A DNA stretch of 26,472 nucleotides from CAZBWE01 sp964495465 (GTDB lineage: Bacteria; Planctomycetota; Phycisphaerae; Sedimentisphaerales; Anaerobacaceae), in contig CAZBWE010000028.1 of the NCBI GenBank assembly GCA_964495465.1, positions 1 to 26,472 of the forward strand. The letters are read 5' to 3'. Every line of letters starts with the position of its first letter. Position 1 is the first letter of the stretch. A program made the translations under genes and the position numbers. This document shows, one piece after another, positions 7,604-14,982 of this stretch. The notes below the pieces were generated by a model. It was given only the letters and a program-made list of their open reading frames with translations. It did no database searches and was not told the origin of the DNA.

Positions 7604-8845
7604 ATGTCAGTACAGTTTAGTGAAATACCTGACATTTTGGAGGAGCTTCGACAGGGCAAAATAATTGTCCTTGTCGATGCCGAAGACCGTGAAAATGAGG
7701 GGGACCTGGTTTGCGCTGCCGAAAAGATTACGCCGGAAACAATTAACTTTATGGCCACATATGGCCGCGGCCTTATCTGTTTACCACTCAACGCTGAGAA
7801 ATGCGATTCGCTCAATTTGTACCCACAAGCAATAGACAATACCGCCCGTTTCGGAACCGCTTTTACGGTCAGTATTGATGCTGCTGAGGGCATAACCACG
7901 GGTATTAGTGCTGCTGACAGGGCAAAGACGATTCAGGCCGCTATCGCCGACAATGCTAAACCCAGTGACCTCTCGCGACCCGGTCACGTATTCCCACTGC
8001 GTACCCGCCAGGGCGGTGTATTGGTTCGAGCCGGACAAACAGAAGGAGCTATTGACTTAATGAGACTGGCAGGGCTAAAGCCGGCCGCCGTTATATGCGA
8101 GGTTATGAACGAGGATGGCTCGATGGCACGGGTACCACAGCTCCTCAAATTCTGCAAAAAACACAATCTCAAAATCGCCTCAATTGCAAAGCTGATAGAA
8201 TATCGCCTCCAGCGTGAAAGCCAGATAAAGCGCTTCGAATGTGTCAATTTACCAACCGACTACGGCGAGTTCAAATTAATCGGCTACGAGAGCATAACCT
8301 CACCCGAACCGCATCTGGCACTGTGTAAAGGCGGTGTGGGTGAGCTTGATGATAAAGGTAAACCAATCGAACACCCTGAACCGGTACTCGTAAGGGTGCA
8401 TTCGGAATGTATGACCGGCGATTTGTTTCATTCGAAAAGGTGCGAATGCGGCTACCAACTGATAACTGCAATGAAGATGATTGAAAAAACCGGTAAAGGC
8501 GCATTGATTTATCTCAGACAGGAGGGCAGAGGCATCGGCCTGACCAATAAATTACGGGCTTATAAACTCCAGGAGCAGGGGCTCGATACGGTTCAAGCCA
8601 ATCTCCAATTGGGTTTTATGGCTGATAAGAGAGATTACGGAATTGGCGCCCAAATCTGTCGTGATTTAGGCCTCACGAAAATAAGAATATTAACTAACAA
8701 TCCCAAGAAAATAAGCCGACTTGAGGTCTATGGTATAAAAGTAGTCGAGCAGATACCGTTAAGGGCTCAGCCAACCAAACACAACGTTGACTATCTGCGA
8801 GCAAAAAAATATCGTCTTGGCCATATGCTCAATGAGGACTTATAG
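7604..8845 (+). CDS. ribBA: 3,4-dihydroxy-2-butanone 4-phosphate synthase / GTP cyclohydrolase II
   Basis: Fused enzyme supplying both precursors of riboflavin: dihydroxybutanone phosphate from ribulose 5-phosphate, and diaminopyrimidine from GTP. The 413 residues are normal for RibBA. Residues 1-205 are RibB: DAEDRENEGD at 25-34, YGRGLICLPL, GISAADRAKTI and RPGHVFPLR at 125-133. Residues 209-400 are RibA: VRVHSECMTGDLFHSKRCECG with zinc ligands C269, C280 and C282, YLRQEGRGIGL near 303-312, and TNNPKK near 364-369. All catalytic motifs look intact. The Shine-Dalgarno is weak (GAGAGA). No FMN riboswitch is recognisable in the short spacer. Confidence 0.95.
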   Translation: MSVQFSEIPDILEELRQGKIIVLVDAEDRENEGDLVCAAEKITPETINFMATYGRGLICLPLNAEKCDSLNLYPQAIDNTARFGTAFTVSIDAAEGITTGISAADRAKTIQAAIADNAKPSDLSRPGHVFPLRTRQGGVLVRAGQTEGAIDLMRLAGLKPAAVICEVMNEDGSMARVPQLLKFCKKHNLKIASIAKLIEYRLQRESQIKRFECVNLPTDYGEFKLIGYESITSPEPHLALCKGGVGELDDKGKPIEHPEPVLVRVHSECMTGDLFHSKRCECGYQLITAMKMIEKTGKGALIYLRQEGRGIGLTNKLRAYKLQEQGLDTVQANLQLGFMADKRDYGIGAQICRDLGLTKIRILTNNPKKISRLEVYGIKVVEQIPLRAQPTKHNVDYLRAKKYRLGHMLNEDL

Positions 8846-8848
8846 CTT

Positions 8849-9334
8849 ATGAAGTCTGTAACCGTACTATTTTGGATATGTTGCTTATTATGTTTTGTCG
8901 TCGGTTGTGAGCCGGCTCAAGTAGCAACCGAGCCAAAACCAAGTGCAAATGCAATTTTTGCACCTGTAAAAGTCAAAATTCTGCCGTTGACAAAATTTAT
9001 CGATGCTGGCGGGACCGAGGAAAAAACAGCAATAAAGTCCTATGTCAGCTTAATTGACTCATTCGGTTCTCAGATAAAGGCGCCAGGTGTATTTCGTTTT
9101 GAATTGTATGAATATTCTCAGCGCTCTTCCGAATCCAAGGGCAAGAGAGTCACCATTTGGCCCGATATCGATTTGACCAATCCAGCCAAAAACAACGACT
9201 ACTGGCGGGATTTTTTAAGGGCTTACGAATTCAATTTGCCCTTTGAACCGGCCGGAGACCAAAGCTACATCCTCCAGACAAACTGCTTATGTCCTAATGG
9301 TAAACGCCTTTCAGGTGAGTTTAACCTGAAATAA
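8849..9334 (+). CDS. Small lipoprotein of unknown function
   Basis: A 161-residue protein with a lipoprotein signal peptide: hydrophobic stretch from residue 4, then a lipobox FVVGC with the lipidated Cys at 20. The mature part contains KVKILPLTKFIDAGGTE, an extended beta-type segment (GVFRFELYEYSQ), an IWPDIDLT stretch and a Cys pair near the C-terminus (NCLCPNG). I do not recognise the family. It starts three bases after the ribBA stop with GAGG 12 nt upstream, so it probably shares the pgsA-ribBA transcript. Nothing in the sequence ties it to riboflavin or lipid synthesis. Confidence 0.75.
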   Translation: MKSVTVLFWICCLLCFVVGCEPAQVATEPKPSANAIFAPVKVKILPLTKFIDAGGTEEKTAIKSYVSLIDSFGSQIKAPGVFRFELYEYSQRSSESKGKRVTIWPDIDLTNPAKNNDYWRDFLRAYEFNLPFEPAGDQSYILQTNCLCPNGKRLSGEFNLK

Positions 9335-9406
9335 ACAAAACGATTCTCTCCTGAACGGCTTCCCGTATTCCAGGGACTATGGGACTATACCCGGCCTCAT
9401 CAGTAA

Positions 9407-12303
9407 TCAAAATCCTATTGGCTGTGTCCAGGCGGCCTGCCAGAGCCAATCACCACAGAAAATAGCAAGGTCAGCGTAGTCAATTATATCATCGTCTTCG
9501 AGGTCAAAAACATCATTGTAATCCGGCTCACCAGATGAGCTTTGCCAGCTTCTGGCAAACGTAGCGTAATCGATGAAGTTGATAATCTCGTCTTTGTCAA
9601 AATCAGCAAGACTCCAATAATATTCATCCGCCCCAATATCAACCCGGCCATTCACAATTCTGTGCTCGCCGTCAATATCGGTCTTATTCGGGTCGGGGCT
9701 AAAATCGGGGTCGCCTGCGTCAATGCAAGACGAATTCACATCAAGGTGATAATTATTGGAATCAGCGTCAACAAAACAGGGGTCGCAGTCGATATTTGTG
9801 CTGCCAGGCCAGCCANNNNNNNNNNNNNNNNNNNNNNNNNNNNNNNNNNNNNNNNNNNNNNNNNNNNNNNNNNNNNNNNNNNNNNNNNNNNNNNNNNNNN
9901 NNNNNNNNNNNNNNNATCAGCGTCAACAAAACAGGGGTCGCAGTCGATATTTGTGCTGCCAGGCCAGCCACCTTGAATATCGCAATATCTGATGGTTGTG
10001 TCAGACGAATAGTTACTAATCTCGTTGTTACCACCTTCAGCGTAATCGCCCCAAAAGATGCAGCTTGTTACATCAGCAGAAGACTCATAGTTGTACATTC
10101 CTCCGCCGCTACTTCCAGCCGAGTTTCTACTGAAGGTGCAGTTTACTAATGTCGGCGAAGAACAATCAAAGTTATATATTCCTCCACCGGAAGAAACAGC
10201 CGTGTTGTCGCTGAAAACACAGTTGGTTACTATCGGACTACTGGAGTAATTTAATATACCACCGCCATAGTAAGCAAAGTTATTTCCGAATATACAGCGT
10301 TCTATAACCAACAAATCAGAATCATAGCAATATATTCCACCACCTTCATAACTATTATCTCCATTTCCACTAATCAGACAATTAAAAATTACAAATGAGC
10401 TGCTGTCACAATATATACCGCTATTCTCGTTGTCTTTAATCAAACAATCTGTAATGCTCACTGAAGATGAGTTTATACATTCTATGCCATAGCCCTTTTC
10501 ATAACCGGGGTCCGGAAAATACTGGCCTTCTATAATTTTGTTGTTTCGTATTGTTAATGAACCGCCGTCAATCTTTATACCGGCCTTGGCGCCCGTCCTG
10601 ACTGTAAATCCATCAATAATGGTTCGTTGGGCAAGGTTTGTTGCTTCTATCAGATAGTCTGTGCTGCTGTAGGTGCTGTCACCTATAACACCTTCGAAAA
10701 TAACTTCGTTTGTCACCCAATTTCGCTGATTTCTGGATGTTTCATTGCCTGCAAATCCACCGTAAATATCCACACCATCAACAAGCTCAAATGACACGGG
10801 CCAGTACTTTGGGTCAAGGTCCGTGTGAGTATAATATATTCCCTTTGCAACCCATATCTCAGAACCGTAGCCGCTGCGGGCCCTTTCAAGTGCATCCTGC
10901 AAATCAATATATGCGCTTCTCCAGGACATTCCGGTTCCGGGTGACCAGGGGGATGAAGTGCTAACGTAGATAATATCGGAATCGGGCTGCCAGAAACCCA
11001 CATTCGTGTCCACCGTCACCGCGACATAGGCGGTGTCACTCTCAATTTCGCAAAAATTTGTAATGACACCATTTGGCGCAGCCCGCTCGTTTACCTTCAC
11101 TGTAAGCATGACCGAATTGTTCGAGGCATTGGCATCGAGAGAACCGATTACCCATGTATAAGTATGGTCATTGGAACTGTAATTGGGGTCTAATATATTC
11201 TCATAGTCAACTTCATAGGGAAGATAATCGGTTATTACTACATTATTATGGTCTGCACTATTGGGGCCGTATGTAACTATATAGGTTATCTCATCATTCG
11301 GCAAAACATAATTCGCGTCATTTATATCATAAGCTTTCTCAATGTAGAAATCAGGCGGTTTATATGCAACACTTCTGCGAACTATAATATCCGCAGGGCC
11401 GGAAATGCCTGCTGTTTCAATATAACAGGGATCGGATGGAAAAGTAGCATTATTATAAACCTCTATATGATGATTATACGTTGTTACGTAAACGAATCCG
11501 GTGTCAAAGTCAGCCGTCACTCCTATTACGGCTGCTCCGAGGTTATACTCAGCAAAAGACAGGCTGTTAACATCGGTTACATCTGTTCGGGTAAGGTATT
11601 GATTAAGCTGGGTATGCATATACCCGCCGGTAAAAAGATATTTACCCACTTCGCCATTATCGTGAAAGGCAATTCCTACCGCTATGCGTTCCTCGTCATT
11701 AACTACGATATTGATAGTGCCTTGATACGACCAGTCAATCGTACTGTAAAATTTAACCGCATTTGTTCTGTCAGTAACATATAAGTGACCACGATTTTCA
11801 TCAACGGCTATCCCATAAGAACCATACTCCTGACCAATATTTTGAAGAGATTTATGTGTTCCATCTTCGAGTGTAAGTGTTTTTGTGTCAGAATCCCATA
11901 CGTAAACATAAAGTCTGTTCGTTTCTCTGCCTATCGCATAAAGTTTTTGCTTTGACCGGTCAAATGCAATACCGGCTAATTCAAGAGGCGCCGCGATATT
12001 ACTTATCTCCCTCATTGTCCGGGCATTAATCAGCTCTAACTTGCTGGTGCCGTCGTAACTAACAAACAATACCTCAGAATCAGGATCCAGTGCTAACCCT
12101 ACTGCGCCATTTGGCCAATGGACATTCGTTTCAATTTGTCTTTGTATTTCGCCGCCTTGAATACTATAAGCTGTTATTGCACTTGAAGAGTGGTTACTGA
12201 TTGCATACAGCGACTTGGCCCACGCACTCTGCGGAAAGCAAAAAACAGGAATCACCAACAACAGTGTGGCTACAAAAAGCTTCTTTTTATTCTGATATGA
12301 CAT
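9407..12303 (-). CDS. Secreted beta-propeller / beta-helix protein with dockerin-like C-terminus
   Basis: The sequence spans the second N gap. Removing the 155-bp artefact gives one frame of about 913 residues. Residues 1-29 form a signal peptide (hydrophobic core VATLLLVIPVFCF, cleavage after AWA). About 30-310 is a propeller-like repeat region (LYAISNHSSS, GIAFDRSKQKLYAIGR, GIAVDENRGHLYVTD). About 320-430 is a DUF11-like adhesion domain (EITYIVTYGPNSADHNNVVITDYLP). About 445-790 is a right-handed beta-helix with Ser/Gly/Cys-rich rungs (GGGIYNFDCSSPTLVNCTFS). After the gap come SCIDAGDP and two dockerin-like calcium-loop repeats (DFDKDEIINFIDY and DLEDDDIIDYADL). This layout is common in Planctomycetota secreted proteins. 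Ligand and partner are unknown. It has a long leader with promoter, short ORF and RNA stems. Confidence 0.85.
9761..9970. other. Second scaffold gap of 100 N with 55-bp duplicated flanks
   Basis: Bases 9761-9815 are repeated exactly at 9916-9970 around 100 N (9816-9915). Uncorrected, the artefact shifts the reading frame (155 is not a multiple of 3) and splits the secreted-protein gene. Collapsing it joins CFVDAD to SNNYHLDVNSSCIDAGDP in one frame. Confidence 0.92.
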
Positions 12304-12360
12304 TTATTATTCCGTAAAAATCTTTTTGGCCTAATCAGCTTTCCAAAACCCTACACAAAT

Positions 12361-12444
12361 CCGACAGCATAGCTACCACCAGCTCAGGAATTAACTTTAC
12401 CGGAAAAACACATAGCCGCTGGATGGAAAGATTCTATCTGTCGG
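12361..12444 (-). ncRNA. Candidate structured leader RNA
   Basis: Nested inverted repeats 58 nt upstream of the secreted-protein start. On the minus strand the outer helix pairs CCGACAG (12444-12438) with CTGTCGG (12367-12361), extended by ATAG/CTAT past one bulged G. The inner helix pairs CCATCCAGC (12426-12418) with GCTGGTGG (12383-12376), with one bulged U. The apical loop is about 34 nt. I cannot match it to a riboswitch class I know. The strand is assigned from its position in the leader; the pairing alone would fit either strand. Confidence 0.45.
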
Positions 12445-12473
12445 CACAACATAAATACCGGACATAAAATAAA

Positions 12474-12503
12474 CTACCACAGCCAAACCGGCTGTATTTT
12501 CAT
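12474..12503 (-). CDS. Possible 9-residue leader peptide
   Basis: ATG at 12503 is preceded by AGGAGG 4 nt upstream, one of the best Shine-Dalgarno matches in the window, and reads nine codons (MKIQPVWLW) to TAG. It contains two Trp in its last three residues. An inverted repeat (ACAGCC/GGCTGT, 12479-12495) overlaps its 3' half. It lies between the candidate promoter and the candidate structured RNA. It may be a true leader peptide or chance. Confidence 0.3.
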   Translation of the reverse strand: MKIQPVWLW

Positions 12504-12546
12504 CTTTCCTCCTTTTTCAAATACACAAAGGATTCCTATAAGTAGC

Positions 12547-12576
12547 ATTATATCATATTTTCCGCGATTATCTTAA
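12547..12576 (-). promoter_or_regulatory. Candidate promoter for the secreted beta-helix protein
   Basis: On the minus strand TTAAGA (12576-12571) and a perfect TATAAT (12552-12547) are 18 nt apart. A start near 12540 would give a leader of about 237 nt. Confidence 0.4.
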
Positions 12577-12786
12577 TTTTCCTCGTAAGTTTATTATTAC
12601 CAGAATGTTACAGATTTTAGGCCAACAAACTCACGAATGGAATTCATAAAACAAAACGGAATTGACTCCCTAAAACATTCACAAAAATTACCTTCTCCAT
12701 ATAGACACCGAAAGACCAACCATTTCAGGCGTGAACTCGCCTTTTATTAGTGTAAACAAAACTCAAAGAAAAATCAAGAAAAGAAT

Positions 12787-12815
12787 TTGACCCGAAAATC
12801 CTAATCTGCGATTAT
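12787..12815 (+). promoter_or_regulatory. Candidate promoter for the ECF sigma operon
   Basis: TTGACC (12787-12792) and GATTAT (12810-12815) are 17 nt apart, 79 nt before the GTG start. No ECF-type autoregulatory box is evident to me. Confidence 0.4.
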
Positions 12816-12894
12816 ATTGCAAAATTAAGCTCTTTTTTGCTTATCTTTTATCGGAACCTTTTAGGACCATGCCAGTCTAAAACAGGAGAAAAGA

Positions 12895-13500
12895 GTGCTC
12901 CCACAGACAACAAACATCAGCATCGATGACAGCATACTGGTTCATCAGTGCCGGCAGGGCGATTCGGCAGCGATGGAACGGCTCATACTTAAGTATCAAA
13001 GCCGCATTTACAACGTAATATTAAAAATTTGTGCAAATCCCGATGATGCTGCGGAACTTACACAGGAGACTTTTGTCAAAGTAATAGAGAATATTGAGCA
13101 GTTCCAGGGTAAAAGCAGCTTTTACACCTGGGCGTTCAGGATTGCTGTTAATCTGACCCTGAATTATTGCAAAAAACGCGTGAAGATTGCATTTAGGTCG
13201 CTGGACGCCGAGCAGGATATAGACAATGACCCGGCAAAACAGAAATTAAAAGACTTTTTAAACGATGAAAATTGCCCTGAGCCGGCAGAGATTGCTCAGA
13301 ACAAGGAATTGTGCCAAATAGCTATGAAATCACTGATGGAATTAGACGATGACCAAAGAGCAGTGGTTATCCTGCGGGATATTGAAGGTATGAATTACGC
13401 CCAGATTGCGGAAGTCCTCGACATCGAGTTAGGCACGGTCAGAAGCCGGCTCAGCAGGGCAAGAAGCAATCTGAGAGATATTATGGAGGACCTTTTATAA
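12895..13500 (+). CDS. ECF-family RNA polymerase sigma factor
   Basis: A 201-residue sigma-70 family protein of the RpoE/SigW kind that directs RNA polymerase to a stress or envelope regulon. Region 2 spans about 25-92 (LILKYQSRIYNVILKICANPDDAAELTQETFVKV, then FYTWAFRIAVNLTLNY). Region 4 spans about 140-196 with the helix-turn-helix YAQIAEVLDIELGTVRSRLSRAR. The linker is longer and more acidic than usual (residues 103-135). The start is GTG, supported by GGAG 6 nt upstream. It overlaps the next gene by one base (TAATG), so sigma and anti-sigma are translationally coupled. Confidence 0.93.
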   Translation: MLPQTTNISIDDSILVHQCRQGDSAAMERLILKYQSRIYNVILKICANPDDAAELTQETFVKVIENIEQFQGKSSFYTWAFRIAVNLTLNYCKKRVKIAFRSLDAEQDIDNDPAKQKLKDFLNDENCPEPAEIAQNKELCQIAMKSLMELDDDQRAVVILRDIEGMNYAQIAEVLDIELGTVRSRLSRARSNLRDIMEDLL

Positions 13501-14297
13501 TGAATAAGAACCATGATATCGACGAATTACTCAATAGCTATATTGACGGAGAGCTGACAACAAGACAGCAAAATGAGGTTCAACGGCTGATAGCACACGA
13601 CGCTAAAATCGAGCTGCGTTTGCGGCAATTGCAAAAATGCAGGATGTTAGTGGCTTCTCTGCCTTACACCGAAGCGCCAGCCGATATGGCTGAGCAGGTA
13701 AAAACTTCGCTGGAAAGAAAGGCATTATTGTCTGAGCAACACATAACAATTGACGAACGTAAAGGCGCAAGACATTTGATTTTCCGCAAGGTATTGGCTG
13801 CCGCCGCTATGATTGCCCTGGCAGCTGTTCTGGCAACCGTAATTTACACGATTATAACTCCTGAACCTACCCAGCCGGCGATAGGATTTAAGGGCCGTCT
13901 TGAATTGAAAACAAATAACTCTCTCGCCGCTGACACGCTCATCAATAGGGCAATTGAGAACAACGGCCTTGCAAATTCCGTAACTCTAAAGCGCCAGAGC
14001 AACAAAAATATATATACTCTTGTTTGCAGCCGAGACAACCTGACTTCACTATTAGCCAGTCTGGAAAATTCCTGGGCACAGTTCGATTCTGCCACATTGT
14101 TTGTAGAAACCAAAACACCTGATAAACAGGTCATTATCGATAATGTCAACGCCAGGCAGATAGTCAATATAATAACCCCGCCTAAGCCGCGCTTGACCGG
14201 TGTGGAAGAAACAACCACGGGGCCGCCAACGCAGATTCAGGATGAGAAAAAAGTGCATTTGGCTATCGTTGTCACAGACACCCAAACTGATAACTGA
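13500..14297 (+). CDS. Putative membrane anti-sigma factor
   Basis: A 265-residue single-pass membrane protein. Residues 7-50 resemble the N-terminal helical domain of anti-sigma factors (DELLNSYIDGELTTRQQNEVQRLI). The zinc-binding His-X3-Cys-X2-Cys of ZAS-type anti-sigma factors is absent; only one Cys is present in this part. A transmembrane helix lies at about 98-119, followed by a periplasmic part with an alpha/beta sensor-like segment (VCSRDNLTSLLASLENSWAQFDSATLFVE) and a Pro/Thr-rich tail. The role is inferred from the one-base overlap with the sigma gene and the topology. GGAGG lies about 11 nt before the start. Confidence 0.78.
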   Translation: MNKNHDIDELLNSYIDGELTTRQQNEVQRLIAHDAKIELRLRQLQKCRMLVASLPYTEAPADMAEQVKTSLERKALLSEQHITIDERKGARHLIFRKVLAAAAMIALAAVLATVIYTIITPEPTQPAIGFKGRLELKTNNSLAADTLINRAIENNGLANSVTLKRQSNKNIYTLVCSRDNLTSLLASLENSWAQFDSATLFVETKTPDKQVIIDNVNARQIVNIITPPKPRLTGVEETTTGPPTQIQDEKKVHLAIVVTDTQTDN

Positions 14298-14346
14298 CAA
14301 CATTCTGACTATTTTTGTCATTCCTCCGACAAGCTCAAGACAAGCT

Positions 14347-14409
14347 ATAAGGGAAAAATATAGATTCCGGCCCCGATGTAAGATAAATGAACTGCCATTT
14401 TTCCCTTAT
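14347..14409. repeat. 13-bp perfect inverted repeat between anti-sigma and blaI-like genes
   Basis: ATAAGGGAAAAAT (14347-14359) is mirrored exactly by ATTTTTCCCTTAT (14397-14409) around a 37-nt loop. It lies 50 nt after the anti-sigma stop and 65 nt before the next promoter. It may insulate the two operons as a terminator or processing site, but no T-run follows the stem. Confidence 0.55.
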
Positions 14410-14473
14410 TATACACCATCAGCAGCCAAAAAAACAGCAATGTGAAAAAATTTAAAAAATATCTATTTTTTTC

Positions 14474-14503
14474 TTGACATATTCTACAAGTGTCGAATAT
14501 ACT
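14474..14503 (+). promoter_or_regulatory. BlaI-type operator within a strong promoter
   Basis: A perfect -35 TTGACA (14474-14479) and TATACT (14498-14503) are 18 nt apart. Between them lies a dyad, ATTCTACA-AG-TGTCGAAT (14481-14498), with 7 of 8 arm positions symmetric and a TACA-N2-TGT core. BlaI/MecI/CopY repressors recognise TACA-N2-TGTA-type dyads, and a dimer here would cover the RNA polymerase site. It is 31 nt upstream of the blaI-like gene, so autorepression is expected. Confidence 0.7.
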
Positions 14504-14533
14504 CTAATAAAATAGAACATAGGAGATAAAGAT

Positions 14534-14965
14534 ATGCATAAGCCGAGAAAAATAAAAAAGTCCAACCGGCAAAAATCGACTGTGGAATTAACCGAAGCGG
14601 AATGGGAAATAATGAAAGTTCTCTGGGAAAAAGAGCCCTGTGCGGCCGGAACGGTTCAGGAAACACTGACCAAAAGTAAAAACTGGGCCTACAGCACCGT
14701 AAAGACCACGATGGACCGCATGGTGGAGAAAGGATTTCTAAAAATCGATAGAGTTCGCAACCTGCAGCTATTTAGCTGCTGTATAAGTAAAATTGACGCT
14801 AAAAGAGGCGAATTTCGCAAAATGCTCAAGCGTGCATTTGATGGTGCGCTTACCCCAATGATGCAATTCTTAATTGAGTACGAAGGACTTTCAAAAGAGC
14901 AGGCATCACAATTGCGTAAACTCGTCGATAAAGCCAAAGCCAAAAAACGTAAAATAAATCAATAA
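14534..14965 (+). CDS. BlaI/MecI/CopY-family transcriptional repressor
   Basis: A 143-residue winged-helix repressor. A basic N-terminal tail (HKPRKIKKSNRQK) is followed by LTEAEWEIMKVLWEKEP at 19-35, the recognition region WAYSTVKTTMDRMVEKGFL at 51-69 and the wing near 70-80. The C-terminal helices (about 93-135) should form the dimer domain. It probably binds the dyad at 14481-14498 and represses itself and the M56 gene 17 bp downstream. GGAG precedes the start by 10 nt. The family is firm; the inducing signal is unknown. Confidence 0.93.
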   Translation: MHKPRKIKKSNRQKSTVELTEAEWEIMKVLWEKEPCAAGTVQETLTKSKNWAYSTVKTTMDRMVEKGFLKIDRVRNLQLFSCCISKIDAKRGEFRKMLKRAFDGALTPMMQFLIEYEGLSKEQASQLRKLVDKAKAKKRKINQ

Positions 14966-14982
14966 AACATGGGAGAGAAAAA

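Larger units (their letters stand above)
12304..12894. other. Divergent intergenic region, 591 bp
   Basis: No gene longer than the 9-codon leader ORF is visible. It holds the minus-strand leader described separately and a candidate promoter for the sigma factor at 12787-12815. I see nothing identifiable between about 12580 and 12785, which is A/T-rich. Confidence 0.7.

Noticed and set aside
9407..9739. Separate 110-residue protein downstream of the beta-helix gene
   Set aside because: Its start is an internal GTG. Collapsing the N gap makes it the C-terminus of the upstream gene.
11248..11784. 178-codon open frame on the plus strand opposite the secreted beta-helix gene
   Set aside because: Antisense shadow of a clear signal-peptide-bearing gene; composition is low-complexity and there is no start signal.
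12361..12444. Cyclic-di-GMP, cobalamin or TPP riboswitch in the leader
   Set aside because: The conserved core bases of these classes are not visible; only the helices are supported.
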